Origin: Brenneria izadpanahii
GTDB taxonomy: Bacteria; Pseudomonadota; Gammaproteobacteria; Enterobacterales; Enterobacteriaceae
Direction of reading: 5' to 3'
Assembly (NCBI RefSeq): GCF_017569925.1
Contig: NZ_CP050854.1
Coordinates: 558,001 to 622,000, forward strand
DNA length: 64,000 nucleotides
Below, piece after piece: positions 52,696 to 63,613 of this stretch. The notes beneath the pieces were generated by a model. It was not told where the DNA came from. It saw nothing but the letters and a program-made list of their open reading frames with translations, and ran no database searches. Each line of letters begins with the position of its first letter. The stretch's first letter is position 1. The translations under genes and the position numbers were made by a program.

Positions 52696-54470
52696 GTACA
52701 TCGCAATCCGCCCCACCGATCACCCCGATTCGAGAGACTTGGCGTCAACTGATGATCAGCGCGCGCAGCCGTGCGCCGCGATTGCGGGCCAGTCTGATTG
52801 GCCTGGCGGTTGCCGCCATCGTGCAGGGCCTGGCGCTGGCGTGCCTGATGCCGCTGTTCCGGGCGTTGATCCCGGCGGCGAATTGGCCGGCTGCATTGCC
52901 CTGGCTGCTGGCGATGACGGCGCTGATGCTGGCGAGCACCGCCATCCGCTGGTGGGCGCAGGGTTTCGACTACCGTGGCGACATGGTGCGCAACACGCAC
53001 GAGCTGCGCACCGAACTGGGCGAGCAGTTGCGGCGGATCCCGCTGGCGGTGCTGCAAGACAAGCGCGCCGGTGGCGTGAACGCCACGCTGCTGGGCAATG
53101 TGGATGAGACGCTGAGCTACATCCTGACCGTCGCCAACATGATGGCCGTCGCCCTGATAACGCCGGTGGCGGTGGCCCTGGCGGCACTGTGGTTCGATTG
53201 GCGCATGGGGCTGATCCTGCTGCTGGTGTTCCCGCTGCTGATTCCGTTGTACCGCTGGCGCCGCCCGGCCTATGGACGCGGCATGCGCATGCTGGCCGAT
53301 GCCAACGAACGCGCCAGCAGCGACATTCTGGAATATACCCAGGGGTTGCCGGTGCTGCGCGCCGCCTGCTGCGTAGGCGAACGGGCGGCGACGTTGCAGT
53401 CGAGCTTCACGCATCTGGAAGCCATCCAGACCATCGGCCAGAAGAAAGGCGCCAAGCCGAACCTGATCCTGGCCACGGTGATGGAGTTGGCGATCCTGCT
53501 GGTGGTATTCGCGGGCGCGCTGTTCGTGGTGCAAGGCACGCTGGATATCGCCATCCTGGCGGCGCTGATGGCGATCGTGGCTCGCTTTGGCGAGCCGCTG
53601 GCGACCTTCGTGCTGTACGCCAAGCTCATCGACCTGGTTGAAGCGGCGCTGGGCAAGATCGACGCGCTGCTGGCGATCAAGCCGTTGCCGCAGCAAGCGT
53701 CGGCAATTGAGCCGGTGGATTTCAACGTGAACTTCACCGGGGTGAGTTTCGCCTATTCGGGAAGCGGGCAGCTCACGCTGCGTGATTTTTCGGCGGCGCT
53801 GCCGGCCCGCAGTCTGACCGCGCTGGTGGGCCCGTCGGGAGCGGGCAAGACGACGGTGACGCGGTTGCTGATGCGTCACGCCGACCCCCAGGCCGGGCGG
53901 ATCACGATTGGCGGCGTGGATGTGCGCGCCATCGCGCCGGAGCAACTAAACGCGCTGATCTCGGTGGTGTTCCAGGACGTGTACCTGTTCGACGACAGCA
54001 TCCTGGCCAATATCCGCATGGCTCGGCCAGAGGCCAGCGACGAGGAGGTCGAGGCCGCCGCCCGCGCCGCGTACTGCCATGAGTTCATCACCCGCCTGCC
54101 CGAGGGATATGCCACCCGCGTGGGCGACATTGGCGGGCGGCTATCGGGCGGCGAACGCCAGCGCATCAGCATCGCCCGCGCCATATTGAAGAATGCGCCG
54201 ATCGTGATCCTGGATGAACCCACCGCCGCGCTGGACGCCGAAAGCGAGGTGGCGGTGCAGGCGGCCATCGACGCGCTGGTGCGCGAACGTACGGTGATCG
54301 TCATCGCGCATCGGCTTTCCACCATCGCCGCGGCCGACCAGATCCTGGTCATCGATGACGGACGGATGCTCGAAGAAGGCCGGCATGCCGAGCTGTTGGC
54401 CCGTGCGGGGCGCTATGCCCGTATGTGGCAGGCTCAGCAAGCCGCCAAGGACTGGCACGCGGGTCACTGA
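52692..54470 (+). CDS. ybtQ: ABC half-transporter for ferric siderophore uptake (YbtQ-like)
   Basis: A 592-aa permease/ATPase. Membrane segments (SLIGLAVAAIVQGLALACLM; LPWLLAMTALMLASTAIRWW; AVALAALWFDWRMGLILLLV) precede an ATPase with Walker A VGPSGAGKTTVTRLL, signature LSGGERQRISIARAIL and Walker B IVILDEPTAALDAE. It overlaps the YbtP-like gene by 4 bp and should form the heterodimeric importer with it. It is followed at 28 bp by the FyuA-like receptor gene, so outer and inner membrane uptake steps are co-transcribed. In Yersinia the receptor gene is located at the other end of the biosynthesis operon. Confidence 0.88.
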   Translation: MSTSQSAPPITPIRETWRQLMISARSRAPRLRASLIGLAVAAIVQGLALACLMPLFRALIPAANWPAALPWLLAMTALMLASTAIRWWAQGFDYRGDMVRNTHELRTELGEQLRRIPLAVLQDKRAGGVNATLLGNVDETLSYILTVANMMAVALITPVAVALAALWFDWRMGLILLLVFPLLIPLYRWRRPAYGRGMRMLADANERASSDILEYTQGLPVLRAACCVGERAATLQSSFTHLEAIQTIGQKKGAKPNLILATVMELAILLVVFAGALFVVQGTLDIAILAALMAIVARFGEPLATFVLYAKLIDLVEAALGKIDALLAIKPLPQQASAIEPVDFNVNFTGVSFAYSGSGQLTLRDFSAALPARSLTALVGPSGAGKTTVTRLLMRHADPQAGRITIGGVDVRAIAPEQLNALISVVFQDVYLFDDSILANIRMARPEASDEEVEAAARAAYCHEFITRLPEGYATRVGDIGGRLSGGERQRISIARAILKNAPIVILDEPTAALDAESEVAVQAAIDALVRERTVIVIAHRLSTIAAADQILVIDDGRMLEEGRHAELLARAGRYARMWQAQQAAKDWHAGH

Positions 54471-54497
54471 CAGAAAACAATTGGAGGAAATTTGACA

Positions 54498-56600
54498 ATG
54501 AGTGTTTTCAGACCACATTTTACGACTTCCGCGTTGGCGGTTATCGCCGCCACCGCCGGGGGGGCGGCCGCTCAGGGCCAGGAGCGGCAGCCGGACAGTC
54601 AGGAGACGCTCCAGACCATCGTGGTGACGGGCAGCAAGCGCAATGAAACGCTGGAACGGTTCAACGGCGCCGCCAGCGTGGCGGACCGGCTGGATCTGGA
54701 CGATGCCCAGGTGGCCTCCACCCTGGAGTTGGACCGCGTGTTCCCCGAACTGTACATGTCGCACAGCGCGACTTTCCTGTTCCCGATTATCACCCTGCGC
54801 GGGGTGACCTCCGCGCAGGACTTCTATAACCCGGCCCTGACGATCTATGTGGACGGCGTGCCCCAGTTGCCGACCTTCGCCGCCCAGTCGCTGCTGGGCG
54901 TGGAGCAGGTGGAATTGCTCAAGGGGCCGCAGGGCACGCTGTACGGCAAGAGCGCACAGGGCGGCGTGCTCAACATCGTTACGCAGAAGCCGGACGATAT
55001 TCCCCGATTCACTGCGCGCGGCGGCCTCTCCAGTCGAGACGGCTACCTGTTGCAGGCCGAGGCGGCTGGCCCGCTGGTGCCGGATCTGTTGTACGGCTCG
55101 GTGTCGCTGCTGGGCAATGACGTCAACGGCGATGTGCGCAGCGACGTCATCGGCAGCGATCGCCTGGGCGGCGTACGCTCACGCGCCGGCAGCGCCAAGC
55201 TGAGACTGGCGCCGAGCGATAGCCCCTGGGAACTGGGGCTATCGGCCGGACGCGACTGCGCGACGGGGGATCAAGAAGTCTACACCCTGTTCGACGACTA
55301 CCAGTCCCGCAGAGCCTATGTCCTGCCAAATCTGCCGCAAGCCTACCGCGATTATTACCAGCGGCGCTGTGCCAACAGCGTCGCCGCCAATGGGCAGTAC
55401 GACTTCGACATCTGGCGCCTGAATGTCGTTGCCAGCAGCCAGCGCGTCCACACTACGCGCCGTTGGCCGTTGGATGCCTACTTCCCGCAGTTCTCGGAGC
55501 ACTGGAAACAGAATACCCAGGAGGTGCGCCTATCGACGCTCGGAACCGAAGAGGGCGGGCAACCGTCCCGCGCCTGGGATGCCGTGCTTGGCCTGTACCG
55601 GCAAGAAGTGGATATGTCCAGGGGCTACCAGTTTGATAGGGTGCTGCCCAGCTTCTACCGGGTCGTCGATTCCCGTTCGAGCAACCGCAGCGAATCCCTG
55701 GCGGCCTACGGCGATTCGACCTGGCACCTAACGCCCAAGCTTGATATCACCACCGGCCTGCGTTTCTCACGGGATGAGGCTCGCACCCGTTTCCAGGGTG
55801 AACAGAGGGGCACGCCTTTCCAGGGCAAGGCTTCGGCCGGCCAGAACACCTGGCTGGGCCACGCGGCGGCCGGCTACCAGTTCGCGCCGCAATGGCGCGG
55901 CTATGTCAACATAGCCCAGGGCTACAAGCCGCTGGGCTACAACCTCGCGCCGTCGAGCGTGGACGACGCAAACGGCTATGACCGCGAGCGTTCGATCAGC
56001 TACGAGACCGGCGTGCGCTATACCGGCGGCGATGTGCGCGCCAGCCTGGCCGTCTATCAGGTGGACAGCAAGGACGTCCAGCTCTACGGCGATGGCGACA
56101 TGGGCAACCAGACGCTGCGAAATATCGGCGACACGCGTTCCGTGGGCGTGGAGTTCAACACCGAGTGGGACATGACGCGGCAATGGACGCTGAGCGCCGG
56201 CGGCTTCGTCAATGACGCCACGTTCCGCCGTTTCGAGGATTCCAGTGCCTGCACCGGCTGTAAGGGCAATGACGTACCCATGGCGCCCCGGTATGGTTTG
56301 ACCCTGGCCGCCAAAGGCAGCGTACGCGTGGGCGATACGGTGTTGAGACCGCAACTGAGCGTGCGCCGCACGGGAGCACACTACTTCGATAGCGCCAATA
56401 CGTTGCGCCAGAACGCCTATACCCTGGTCGATGCCGCACTGGCCTGGAACCCGACGCACAACCTGGAATTGACGCTCTATGCCCAGAACTTGACCGATAA
56501 GGACTACCGGACTTATGGGTTTTCTTACGGTTCGACGGGGAACTTCGCACAGGTCGCACCGGGGCGAACCGTCGGGCTGATGGCGACCTATACGTACTGA
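54498..56600 (+). CDS. fyuA: FyuA-like TonB-dependent ferric siderophore receptor
   Basis: About 700 aa. Signal peptide in residues 1-26 (ending AAAQG), TonB box region TIVVTGSKR, plug domain with ISLRGV-type motif (TLRGVTSAQDFYNPALTIYV), GPQGTLYGKSAQGG, then the barrel ending in an aromatic residue (MATYTY). Segments such as SSRDGYLLQAE, NIAQGYKPLGYN and YAQNLTDKDYRTYGFS parallel Yersinia FyuA through its length, so it should bind the yersiniabactin-like ferric complex. GGAGGA lies 9 nt before ATG 54498. It is the last gene of the uptake operon. Confidence 0.92.
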   Translation: MSVFRPHFTTSALAVIAATAGGAAAQGQERQPDSQETLQTIVVTGSKRNETLERFNGAASVADRLDLDDAQVASTLELDRVFPELYMSHSATFLFPIITLRGVTSAQDFYNPALTIYVDGVPQLPTFAAQSLLGVEQVELLKGPQGTLYGKSAQGGVLNIVTQKPDDIPRFTARGGLSSRDGYLLQAEAAGPLVPDLLYGSVSLLGNDVNGDVRSDVIGSDRLGGVRSRAGSAKLRLAPSDSPWELGLSAGRDCATGDQEVYTLFDDYQSRRAYVLPNLPQAYRDYYQRRCANSVAANGQYDFDIWRLNVVASSQRVHTTRRWPLDAYFPQFSEHWKQNTQEVRLSTLGTEEGGQPSRAWDAVLGLYRQEVDMSRGYQFDRVLPSFYRVVDSRSSNRSESLAAYGDSTWHLTPKLDITTGLRFSRDEARTRFQGEQRGTPFQGKASAGQNTWLGHAAAGYQFAPQWRGYVNIAQGYKPLGYNLAPSSVDDANGYDRERSISYETGVRYTGGDVRASLAVYQVDSKDVQLYGDGDMGNQTLRNIGDTRSVGVEFNTEWDMTRQWTLSAGGFVNDATFRRFEDSSACTGCKGNDVPMAPRYGLTLAAKGSVRVGDTVLRPQLSVRRTGAHYFDSANTLRQNAYTLVDAALAWNPTHNLELTLYAQNLTDKDYRTYGFSYGSTGNFAQVAPGRTVGLMATYTY

Positions 56601-56820
56601 TGCCGTCAGCGGGATTAACGGCAACTGCACGGCGTCATCTTCTGACGCCGCGTTGGCAATGATGGATGTGTCCGCGCGGGTATCGGATGGTGGGGCTTGA
56701 ACCGGTATGACAGCGGTGCGCGGCCCGGAAAGCAACGCCATAGCAGAAAGTTTCGTGAAGACGATAAAATGTTTCTATATCAGCATCATGCTGAAACCGG
56801 ACAGTCAGGCGGCGGTGATA

Positions 56821-57840
56821 TCAAGCTTGGGCGTGCGGTCCGGGCGTCAGCGAATCGCGTAGTATTAGTTCGCCAACAAAAGTTTGTTGATATTTAAATT
56901 CCCCGCTGTCGAGCATAAAGATTAAACGGTCAATGGTTTCTTTAATCATTTCCGTTACCGGAATTCTGACGCTCGAAAGAGACGGAATAATATAAGGCGC
57001 CACTGCGGTATCATCAAAACCAATAACCGATACCGGATGCGGAACGGATATTCCGCTGTCGTGTAGCTGTTTAATCGCGCCAATCGCCATATCGTCGTTG
57101 CTGGCAACCAGCGCGGTAAAACGCGCATCGCGGGATAATAATTCGGCGACGCCGGCAGAACCGCAGGCTGGCGTCCATTTTCCCTTAACGATTAATTCAT
57201 CGCGAACCGCAATGTTATGCTGCGTCAGCGCATCTTTATAGCCGGAAAGACGTTCGACGCCGGTAGGCGAATCCATTGAGCCGGTAATAAACGCAATATC
57301 GCGGTGCCCCAGCGATATTAATTTCGAGACGGCGGTAAAACTTGATAATTTATGATCGGAATAGACGCAGTGGCTGCTATTTTTCCGCAACCGACGATTA
57401 AGCACCATAATAGGTTGGGAATGGTTTTGAATAATCTCATCCATTTCATCAACGCTAAGAAAGCGCGGATAAATAATAATCGCGTCGCAGCGTAAATCGA
57501 GCAGATACTGAATGGCTAAACGCTCTTCTTCCGCGCTATGTTTACCATCCGCCAGAATCAATTGACGCCCCAAGTCTTCCGTCATGCGGGCGGCGTGAAA
57601 CAGCAACTCGCTGAAATAGACCCCATGATACAACGTGTTGGTGACCACCAGCCCCAGCGTCTGCGTCTTTTTAACCGCCAGATTTCGGGCCAGCAAATTA
57701 GGCCGATAGCCGCTCTCTTCAATCGCCTGAAACACGCGATCTTTGGTTTCCTGACTGACGTAGCCGTTGCCCGAAAGCACGCGTGAAACCGTCGCTTTCG
57801 ATACGCCCGCCCGCTTCGCTACCTCCAACATCGTGGTCAT
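56821..57840 (-). CDS. ascG: LacI-family repressor AscG
   Basis: A 339-aa repressor nearly the same as E. coli AscG in memory comparison: [20 protein letters not shown] (helix-turn-helix), then a periplasmic-binding-like sugar domain with [32 protein letters not shown] and [20 protein letters not shown]. It is divergent from the PTS transporter and beta-glucosidase genes, and an exact-looking AscG operator lies before ascF. It should repress the locus until a phosphorylated beta-glucoside such as salicin, arbutin or cellobiose is present. Confidence 0.93.
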   Translation of the reverse strand: MTTMLEVAKRAGVSKATVSRVLSGNGYVSQETKDRVFQAIEESGYRPNLLARNLAVKKTQTLGLVVTNTLYHGVYFSELLFHAARMTEDLGRQLILADGKHSAEEERLAIQYLLDLRCDAIIIYPRFLSVDEMDEIIQNHSQPIMVLNRRLRKNSSHCVYSDHKLSSFTAVSKLISLGHRDIAFITGSMDSPTGVERLSGYKDALTQHNIAVRDELIVKGKWTPACGSAGVAELLSRDARFTALVASNDDMAIGAIKQLHDSGISVPHPVSVIGFDDTAVAPYIIPSLSSVRIPVTEMIKETIDRLIFMLDSGEFKYQQTFVGELILRDSLTPGPHAQA

Positions 57841-57930
57841 GTGGATAATCCATTCAATATCAATGTACCGCAGTGTACTTCACCGTAGCGGGGTTGTCGT
57901 AGAGGGAATCGCCGCTTGAAACTTCCGTTA

Positions 57931-57946
57931 AGTGATCGTTATCACG
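57931..57946. promoter_or_regulatory. CRP-binding site
   Basis: AGTGATCGTTATCACG is a good match to TGTGA-N6-TCACA in the divergent ascG/ascF region. It would make the operon dependent on cAMP-CRP, as expected for a PTS sugar locus. Confidence 0.65.
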
Positions 57947-58006
57947 AATATAAAAAATTGTTGTTTTTTGGTCTTGTATCAATTAATGAAAGTCTCAATA
58001 ATTTTG

Positions 58007-58020
58007 TGAAACCGGTTTCC
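58007..58020. promoter_or_regulatory. AscG operator
   Basis: TGAAACCGGTTTCC is a near-perfect palindrome and differs in one base from TGAAACCGGTTTCA, the type of operator known for AscG. It lies 86 bp before the ascF start codon, downstream of the CRP site. Confidence 0.8.
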
Positions 58021-58105
58021 TATGTGGCGTTTCATCGTAGCCCGTTTCCGCGCTCAACGTCGAACGGTGAATGTGTACCCTATTGATAAAAAGGATAAAA
58101 ATGCG

Positions 58106-59560
58106 ATGGCAAAGAACTATGCGGCTCTAGCTCGCTCTGTTGTTACCGCGCTGGGCGGCGTTGATAACATCTCTGCGGTGACTCACTGTATGACGCGTCT
58201 GCGTTTCGTGCTGAAAGACGATACGCAGATCGACGGCGCCGCGCTGAAAAGCATCAGCGGCGTGCTCGGCGTAGTGCGCAATGAAAATCAGTGTCAGGTT
58301 ATCATCGGCAATACCGTCTCCTACGCGTTTCGCGAAGTGGTCAGCCTGCTGCCTGGCGATATGCGGCCTGCCGAGCCGGCCGGCAAACAGAAAATAACGC
58401 TGAAACGCATCGGTTCCGGGATCCTTGACGCGTTGATCGGCACCATGTCGCCGCTGATCCCGGCGATTATCGGCGGATCGATGCTCAAACTGCTGGCGAT
58501 GATCCTTGAGATGACCGGCCTGCTGGATAAAGGCTCCTCGACGCTGACCATTCTCACCATCATCGGCGACGGCGCGTTCTTCTTCCTGCCGCTGATGGTG
58601 GCGGCATCGGCGGCGGTGAAATTCAAAACCAATATGTCGCTGGCTATCGCCATTGCGGGCGTGCTGGTCCACCCGAGTTTTATCGATCTAATGGCTAAAG
58701 CCGCGCAGGGCGAACATGTTGAGTTCGCCCTGGTCCCGGTCACTGCGGTGAAATACACCTACACCGTTATCCCGGCGTTGGTTATGACCTGGTGCCTGTC
58801 ATATATCGAGCGCTGGGTCGATCGCATCACCCCGGCGGTGACGAAAAACTTCCTTAAACCGATGCTGATCGTGCTGATCGCGGCCCCGCTCGCCATCCTG
58901 CTGATTGGCCCGATCGGCATTTGGATCGGTAGCGCCATCTCCGCCCTGGTGTACACCATTCATGGCTATCTGGGCTGGCTGTCCGTCGCCATCATGGGGG
59001 CGCTGTGGCCGCTGCTGGTGATGACCGGCATGCACCGCGTATTTACGCCGACCATCATTCAGACCATCGCCGAAACCGGCAAAGAAGGGATGGTGATGCC
59101 GTCCGAAATCGGCGCCAACTTGTCGCTCGGCGGCTCTTCACTGGCGGTGGCGTGGAAGACGAAAAACCCGGAACTGCGCCAGACGGCGCTGGCGGCAGCG
59201 GCGTCCGCCATTATGGCCGGGATCTCCGAACCTGCGCTCTACGGTGTGGCGGTGCGGCTGAAACGTCCGCTTATCGCCAGCCTGATCAGCGGGTTTGTCT
59301 GCGGCGCCGTTGCGGGGATCGCCGGTCTTGCCAGCCATTCGATGGCGGCGCCTGGCCTGTTTACCAGCGTACAGTTCTTTGATCCGGCCAACCCTATGAC
59401 CATCGTGTGGGTCTTTGGCGTGATGGCGCTGGCGGTGGTGTTGTCGTTTGTTCTGACCCTGCTGCTCGGTTTTGACGATCTTCCCGTGGAGGAAGAGAGC
59501 GCGAAAACCAGCGCGCCACAGGCCGCGCAACCGAATACGATTAAACAAGCAAGCGCCTGA
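58106..59560 (+). CDS. ascF: PTS beta-glucoside transporter, EIIBC (AscF)
   Basis: A 484-aa sugar permease with an N-terminal EIIB domain (phosphorylated Cys28 in THCMTRLRF) and an EIIC membrane domain of about ten segments (GTMSPLIPAIIGGSMLKLLAM; GMHRVFTPTIIQTIAETG; GISEPALYGVAVRLKRP). It imports beta-glucosides while phosphorylating them. There is no EIIA domain, as in AscF, so EIIA-Glc or another EIIA must serve it. I chose ATG 58106 because AAGGA lies 10 nt upstream and the EIIB domain begins there; earlier in-frame codons are unlikely to be used. Confidence 0.93.
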   Translation: MAKNYAALARSVVTALGGVDNISAVTHCMTRLRFVLKDDTQIDGAALKSISGVLGVVRNENQCQVIIGNTVSYAFREVVSLLPGDMRPAEPAGKQKITLKRIGSGILDALIGTMSPLIPAIIGGSMLKLLAMILEMTGLLDKGSSTLTILTIIGDGAFFFLPLMVAASAAVKFKTNMSLAIAIAGVLVHPSFIDLMAKAAQGEHVEFALVPVTAVKYTYTVIPALVMTWCLSYIERWVDRITPAVTKNFLKPMLIVLIAAPLAILLIGPIGIWIGSAISALVYTIHGYLGWLSVAIMGALWPLLVMTGMHRVFTPTIIQTIAETGKEGMVMPSEIGANLSLGGSSLAVAWKTKNPELRQTALAAAASAIMAGISEPALYGVAVRLKRPLIASLISGFVCGAVAGIAGLASHSMAAPGLFTSVQFFDPANPMTIVWVFGVMALAVVLSFVLTLLLGFDDLPVEEESAKTSAPQAAQPNTIKQASA

Positions 59561-59565
59561 TTTGA

Positions 59566-61008
<1,443 letters not shown>

Positions 61009-61014
61009 ATTCGT

Positions 61015-61041
61015 CGCCGGGGGTTTCTCCGCTCCCCGGCG
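61015..61041 (+). terminator. Probable terminator after ascB
   Basis: CGCCGGGG and CCCCGGCG form an 8-bp stem 7 bp after the ascB stop. The T run is weak (CTGTCTTTTA), so termination may be partly factor-dependent. Confidence 0.5.
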
Positions 61042-61495
61042 CGACTGTCTTTTAGTCAGCTTTTTATGCGCCCCTGGGCCGCTATTTCCATGCGGCCTGG
61101 CAGCGTTTGCCCGATTCGGGCGGCCCAATCTCCCTATTTGTAACTTATCTCATTCGCATTAGAAAATGATTCTTAATATATTTTCTGCTGCGTCGGCAAC
61201 TGATTATTATTCTATTTTATTTCTTTGGGATAACGATATTTCTATGACTGTAAAATTGAATATATGTATGTGATCGTATTGTTATAATAATAGGTAAATA
61301 AATGGTTTTGCCGGGATTGTCAATGCCATTTATTTAGCGAGTAACTTACGGGAGATCATTGATTGGGATGTTTCCTTATATATATGTTCGATATGAGAAC
61401 TATTGGTCACTATAATAACGGCGAGGACGGCATATCTGGAAGTGCCATTAATAATATTGTTCGAATGATATATTTCATATTCGTTATCAGGACAC
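61042..61495. other. AT-rich leader of the enoate reductase gene
   Basis: No gene recognised. From about 61160 the DNA is very AT-rich, consistent with a promoter and a long 5' leader or silencing by H-NS. I found no convincing operator. Confidence 0.4.
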
Positions 61496-63436
61496 ATGAA
61501 AAATATGTTTAAGAAATTGTTTCAACCCGAAAAGATTAACCAATGTATTATTCCAAATCGACTCGTTGTTCCCGCGATGGTCACTGACCTCTGTAATGTA
61601 GACGGCACGGCAACCGATCGTTACATCGCCTATCATGAAGAGAAAGCAAAAGGAGGATGGGGACTGATTATTACGGAGAACTATGCTGTCAATGAGCACG
61701 GTATGGGGTGTGAACATATTGGCGGTCTTTGGCGAGATGAACAAATCCCCGGTCATAAAAAATTAACGGATACCATTCATCAATACGATAGCAAGATTTT
61801 CGCACAGATTTATCATGCCGGCCGTCAAACTTCCCATTTAGTTAATGGTGGTGTGCAGCCCGTTGCGCCTTCGGCCATTCCCTGCCCGGCATTGCAGGAA
61901 ATGCCCAAAGAGTTAACGGAAGTTGAAATTCAGCAGTTGGTAAAAGATTTTGGCGATTGCGCTCTGCGGGTAAAAAAAGCTGGCTTTGACGGGGTGGAAA
62001 TTCATGCCGGTCACGGTTATTTAATTGCGGAATTCTTATCGCCTTATGCGAATAAAAGAACGGATAAATATGGCGGTAGCCTGGATGGCCGAATTCAATT
62101 TTTAAAAGAAATTTATCAGACGGTACGTCTGGCGGTTGGCGATGATTATCCCGTCACTATTCGTATTTCCGCTGACGAAGGTTTTGTCGGCGGCCGCGAT
62201 ATTTCCGAAACCCGCGTACTGGCGCAAATCTTTGAAGATTGGGGCGTAGATGCTCTGCACATCACCATGGGCGTGTACGGCGAGCACAGTAAATCCTGTA
62301 CCGTACCGCCGATGTATGTCGGCCACGCCTGGGCGGTCTCTTTCTGCGAAGAGCTGAAAAAGATGGTCAACATTCCGATTATCGCCGTCAACCGAATCAA
62401 CGATCCGCGCATGGCGGACAACATTCTGGCGATGGGTAAAGCCGACTTTATCGCGATGGGCCGCGGCTCGCTGGCCGACCCATACCTGCCGAAAAAAGCC
62501 AAAGAAGGGGATACGGCGTCTATCCGTTATTGCCTGGGTTGTATGCAGGGCTGTCTTGCCAGCCTGCCGCTTGGCGTGCCGTTCACCTGCCTGGTGAACC
62601 CTTCCCTTGGCCGCGAAGGCGAAGTGGACTACAGCAAGGTCGAAACGCCTAAACGCGTTTATATCGCAGGCGGCGGTCCCGCCGGGCTGGAAGCGGCGCG
62701 GATTGCGGCGGTGCGTGGCCATCACGTTACCTTGTTTGAAAAAAACGCCCATCTGGGCGGGCAGTTCCGTTCCGCCGCATTCCCGCCGGGTAAAGGCGAG
62801 CTGGCGACCTATACCGCCTGGCTGGTGCGTGAACTGGATAAACTGAAGGTTGATATCCGTCTAAACACCGAGCTGACTAAAGAGCTGGTTGAGAAAGACC
62901 GCCCGGATACCGTTATTATCGCCACCGGCGGGACACCGTCCATTCCGCCGATTAAAGGGATCAAGCAGTCTCACGTTGTATTGGCCGAGGATGTTCTGCT
63001 GGGCAACGTCACGACCGGTAAGCGCGTCGTTATTGCCGGCGGCGGCGAAGTGGGCGGCGAAACCGCGGCGCACCTGGCTATGCAGCAAAAAGAGGTCACC
63101 ATCGTTGAAATGCGCGATCGCGTGCTGCAGGAGCTGGATGGCGTCAGCAAGCGTCATCTGATGGCTATACTGGACGAGTATGACGTGAAGCGGTACCTCA
63201 ATACCAAACTGTGCGAAATCCGCGAGAATCAGGTCGATCTGGAAAATGCCGAGGGCCATTTCTCCGTGGATGCCGATACCGTGGTCATTGCGCTGGGCTA
63301 CCGTCCGGTCAATGATCTGGTCGGCAAGTTGGATGATGTCGTTGATAACACCATCGTCATCGGCGGCGCGGTGAAAACCAGTAATGCGCTGGTTGCGGCC
63401 AGAGAAGGCTTCGATGCCGGTATGAGCATTGCTTAA
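61496..63436 (+). CDS. FMN/4Fe-4S/FAD enoate reductase (2,4-dienoyl-CoA reductase-like)
   Basis: A 646-aa protein of the old-yellow-enzyme group with an added flavoprotein domain. The FMN barrel fills residues 5-340 (FAQIYHAGRQTS; GFDGVEIHAGHGYLIAEFLS; NKRTDKYGGSLDGR). The 4Fe-4S cluster ligands are Cys346, Cys349, Cys353 and Cys365 (C-x2-C-x3-C-x11-C). The C-terminal part has an FAD motif (RVYIAGGGPAGLEAARIAA) and a second NAD(P)-binding motif (RVVIAGGGEVGGETAAHLA). Such enzymes reduce carbon-carbon double bonds of 2-enoates or dienoyl-CoA. The sequence looks more like the anaerobic 2-enoate reductase/BaiH-type group than FadH, but the substrate is open. AGGA precedes ATG 61496; a strong terminator follows, so it is a single-gene unit. 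Confidence 0.88.
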   Translation: MKNMFKKLFQPEKINQCIIPNRLVVPAMVTDLCNVDGTATDRYIAYHEEKAKGGWGLIITENYAVNEHGMGCEHIGGLWRDEQIPGHKKLTDTIHQYDSKIFAQIYHAGRQTSHLVNGGVQPVAPSAIPCPALQEMPKELTEVEIQQLVKDFGDCALRVKKAGFDGVEIHAGHGYLIAEFLSPYANKRTDKYGGSLDGRIQFLKEIYQTVRLAVGDDYPVTIRISADEGFVGGRDISETRVLAQIFEDWGVDALHITMGVYGEHSKSCTVPPMYVGHAWAVSFCEELKKMVNIPIIAVNRINDPRMADNILAMGKADFIAMGRGSLADPYLPKKAKEGDTASIRYCLGCMQGCLASLPLGVPFTCLVNPSLGREGEVDYSKVETPKRVYIAGGGPAGLEAARIAAVRGHHVTLFEKNAHLGGQFRSAAFPPGKGELATYTAWLVRELDKLKVDIRLNTELTKELVEKDRPDTVIIATGGTPSIPPIKGIKQSHVVLAEDVLLGNVTTGKRVVIAGGGEVGGETAAHLAMQQKEVTIVEMRDRVLQELDGVSKRHLMAILDEYDVKRYLNTKLCEIRENQVDLENAEGHFSVDADTVVIALGYRPVNDLVGKLDDVVDNTIVIGGAVKTSNALVAAREGFDAGMSIA

Positions 63437-63482
63437 AGACGTTAACAGCCAATATCCGCTGAGCGGTTAAACTTGCTAAACT

Positions 63483-63512
63483 AAAACCCCCGCCTTTTTC
63501 GACGGGGGTTTT
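63483..63512. terminator. Strong rho-independent terminator
   Basis: AAAACCCCCG and CGGGGGTTTT are exact reverse complements around 10 bases, with A and T runs at the ends. This can terminate transcription from both sides: the enoate reductase from the left and the minus-strand gene from the right. Confidence 0.92.
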
Positions 63513-63613
63513 ATACGTTATGGGGGCAGGGCGGACGATGACTTTTCCTCAAAAATGGCGGAAAGCATCACATCCTTGCTTCTCCGCCGCTTCCCCCGCC
63601 GGTGATCAATCGG

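Noticed and set aside
56601..56820. Looked for the far attachment site of the iron island between fyuA and ascG
   Set aside because: No copy of the tRNA-Gly tail or of the leader was found, so the right boundary of the island is not defined.
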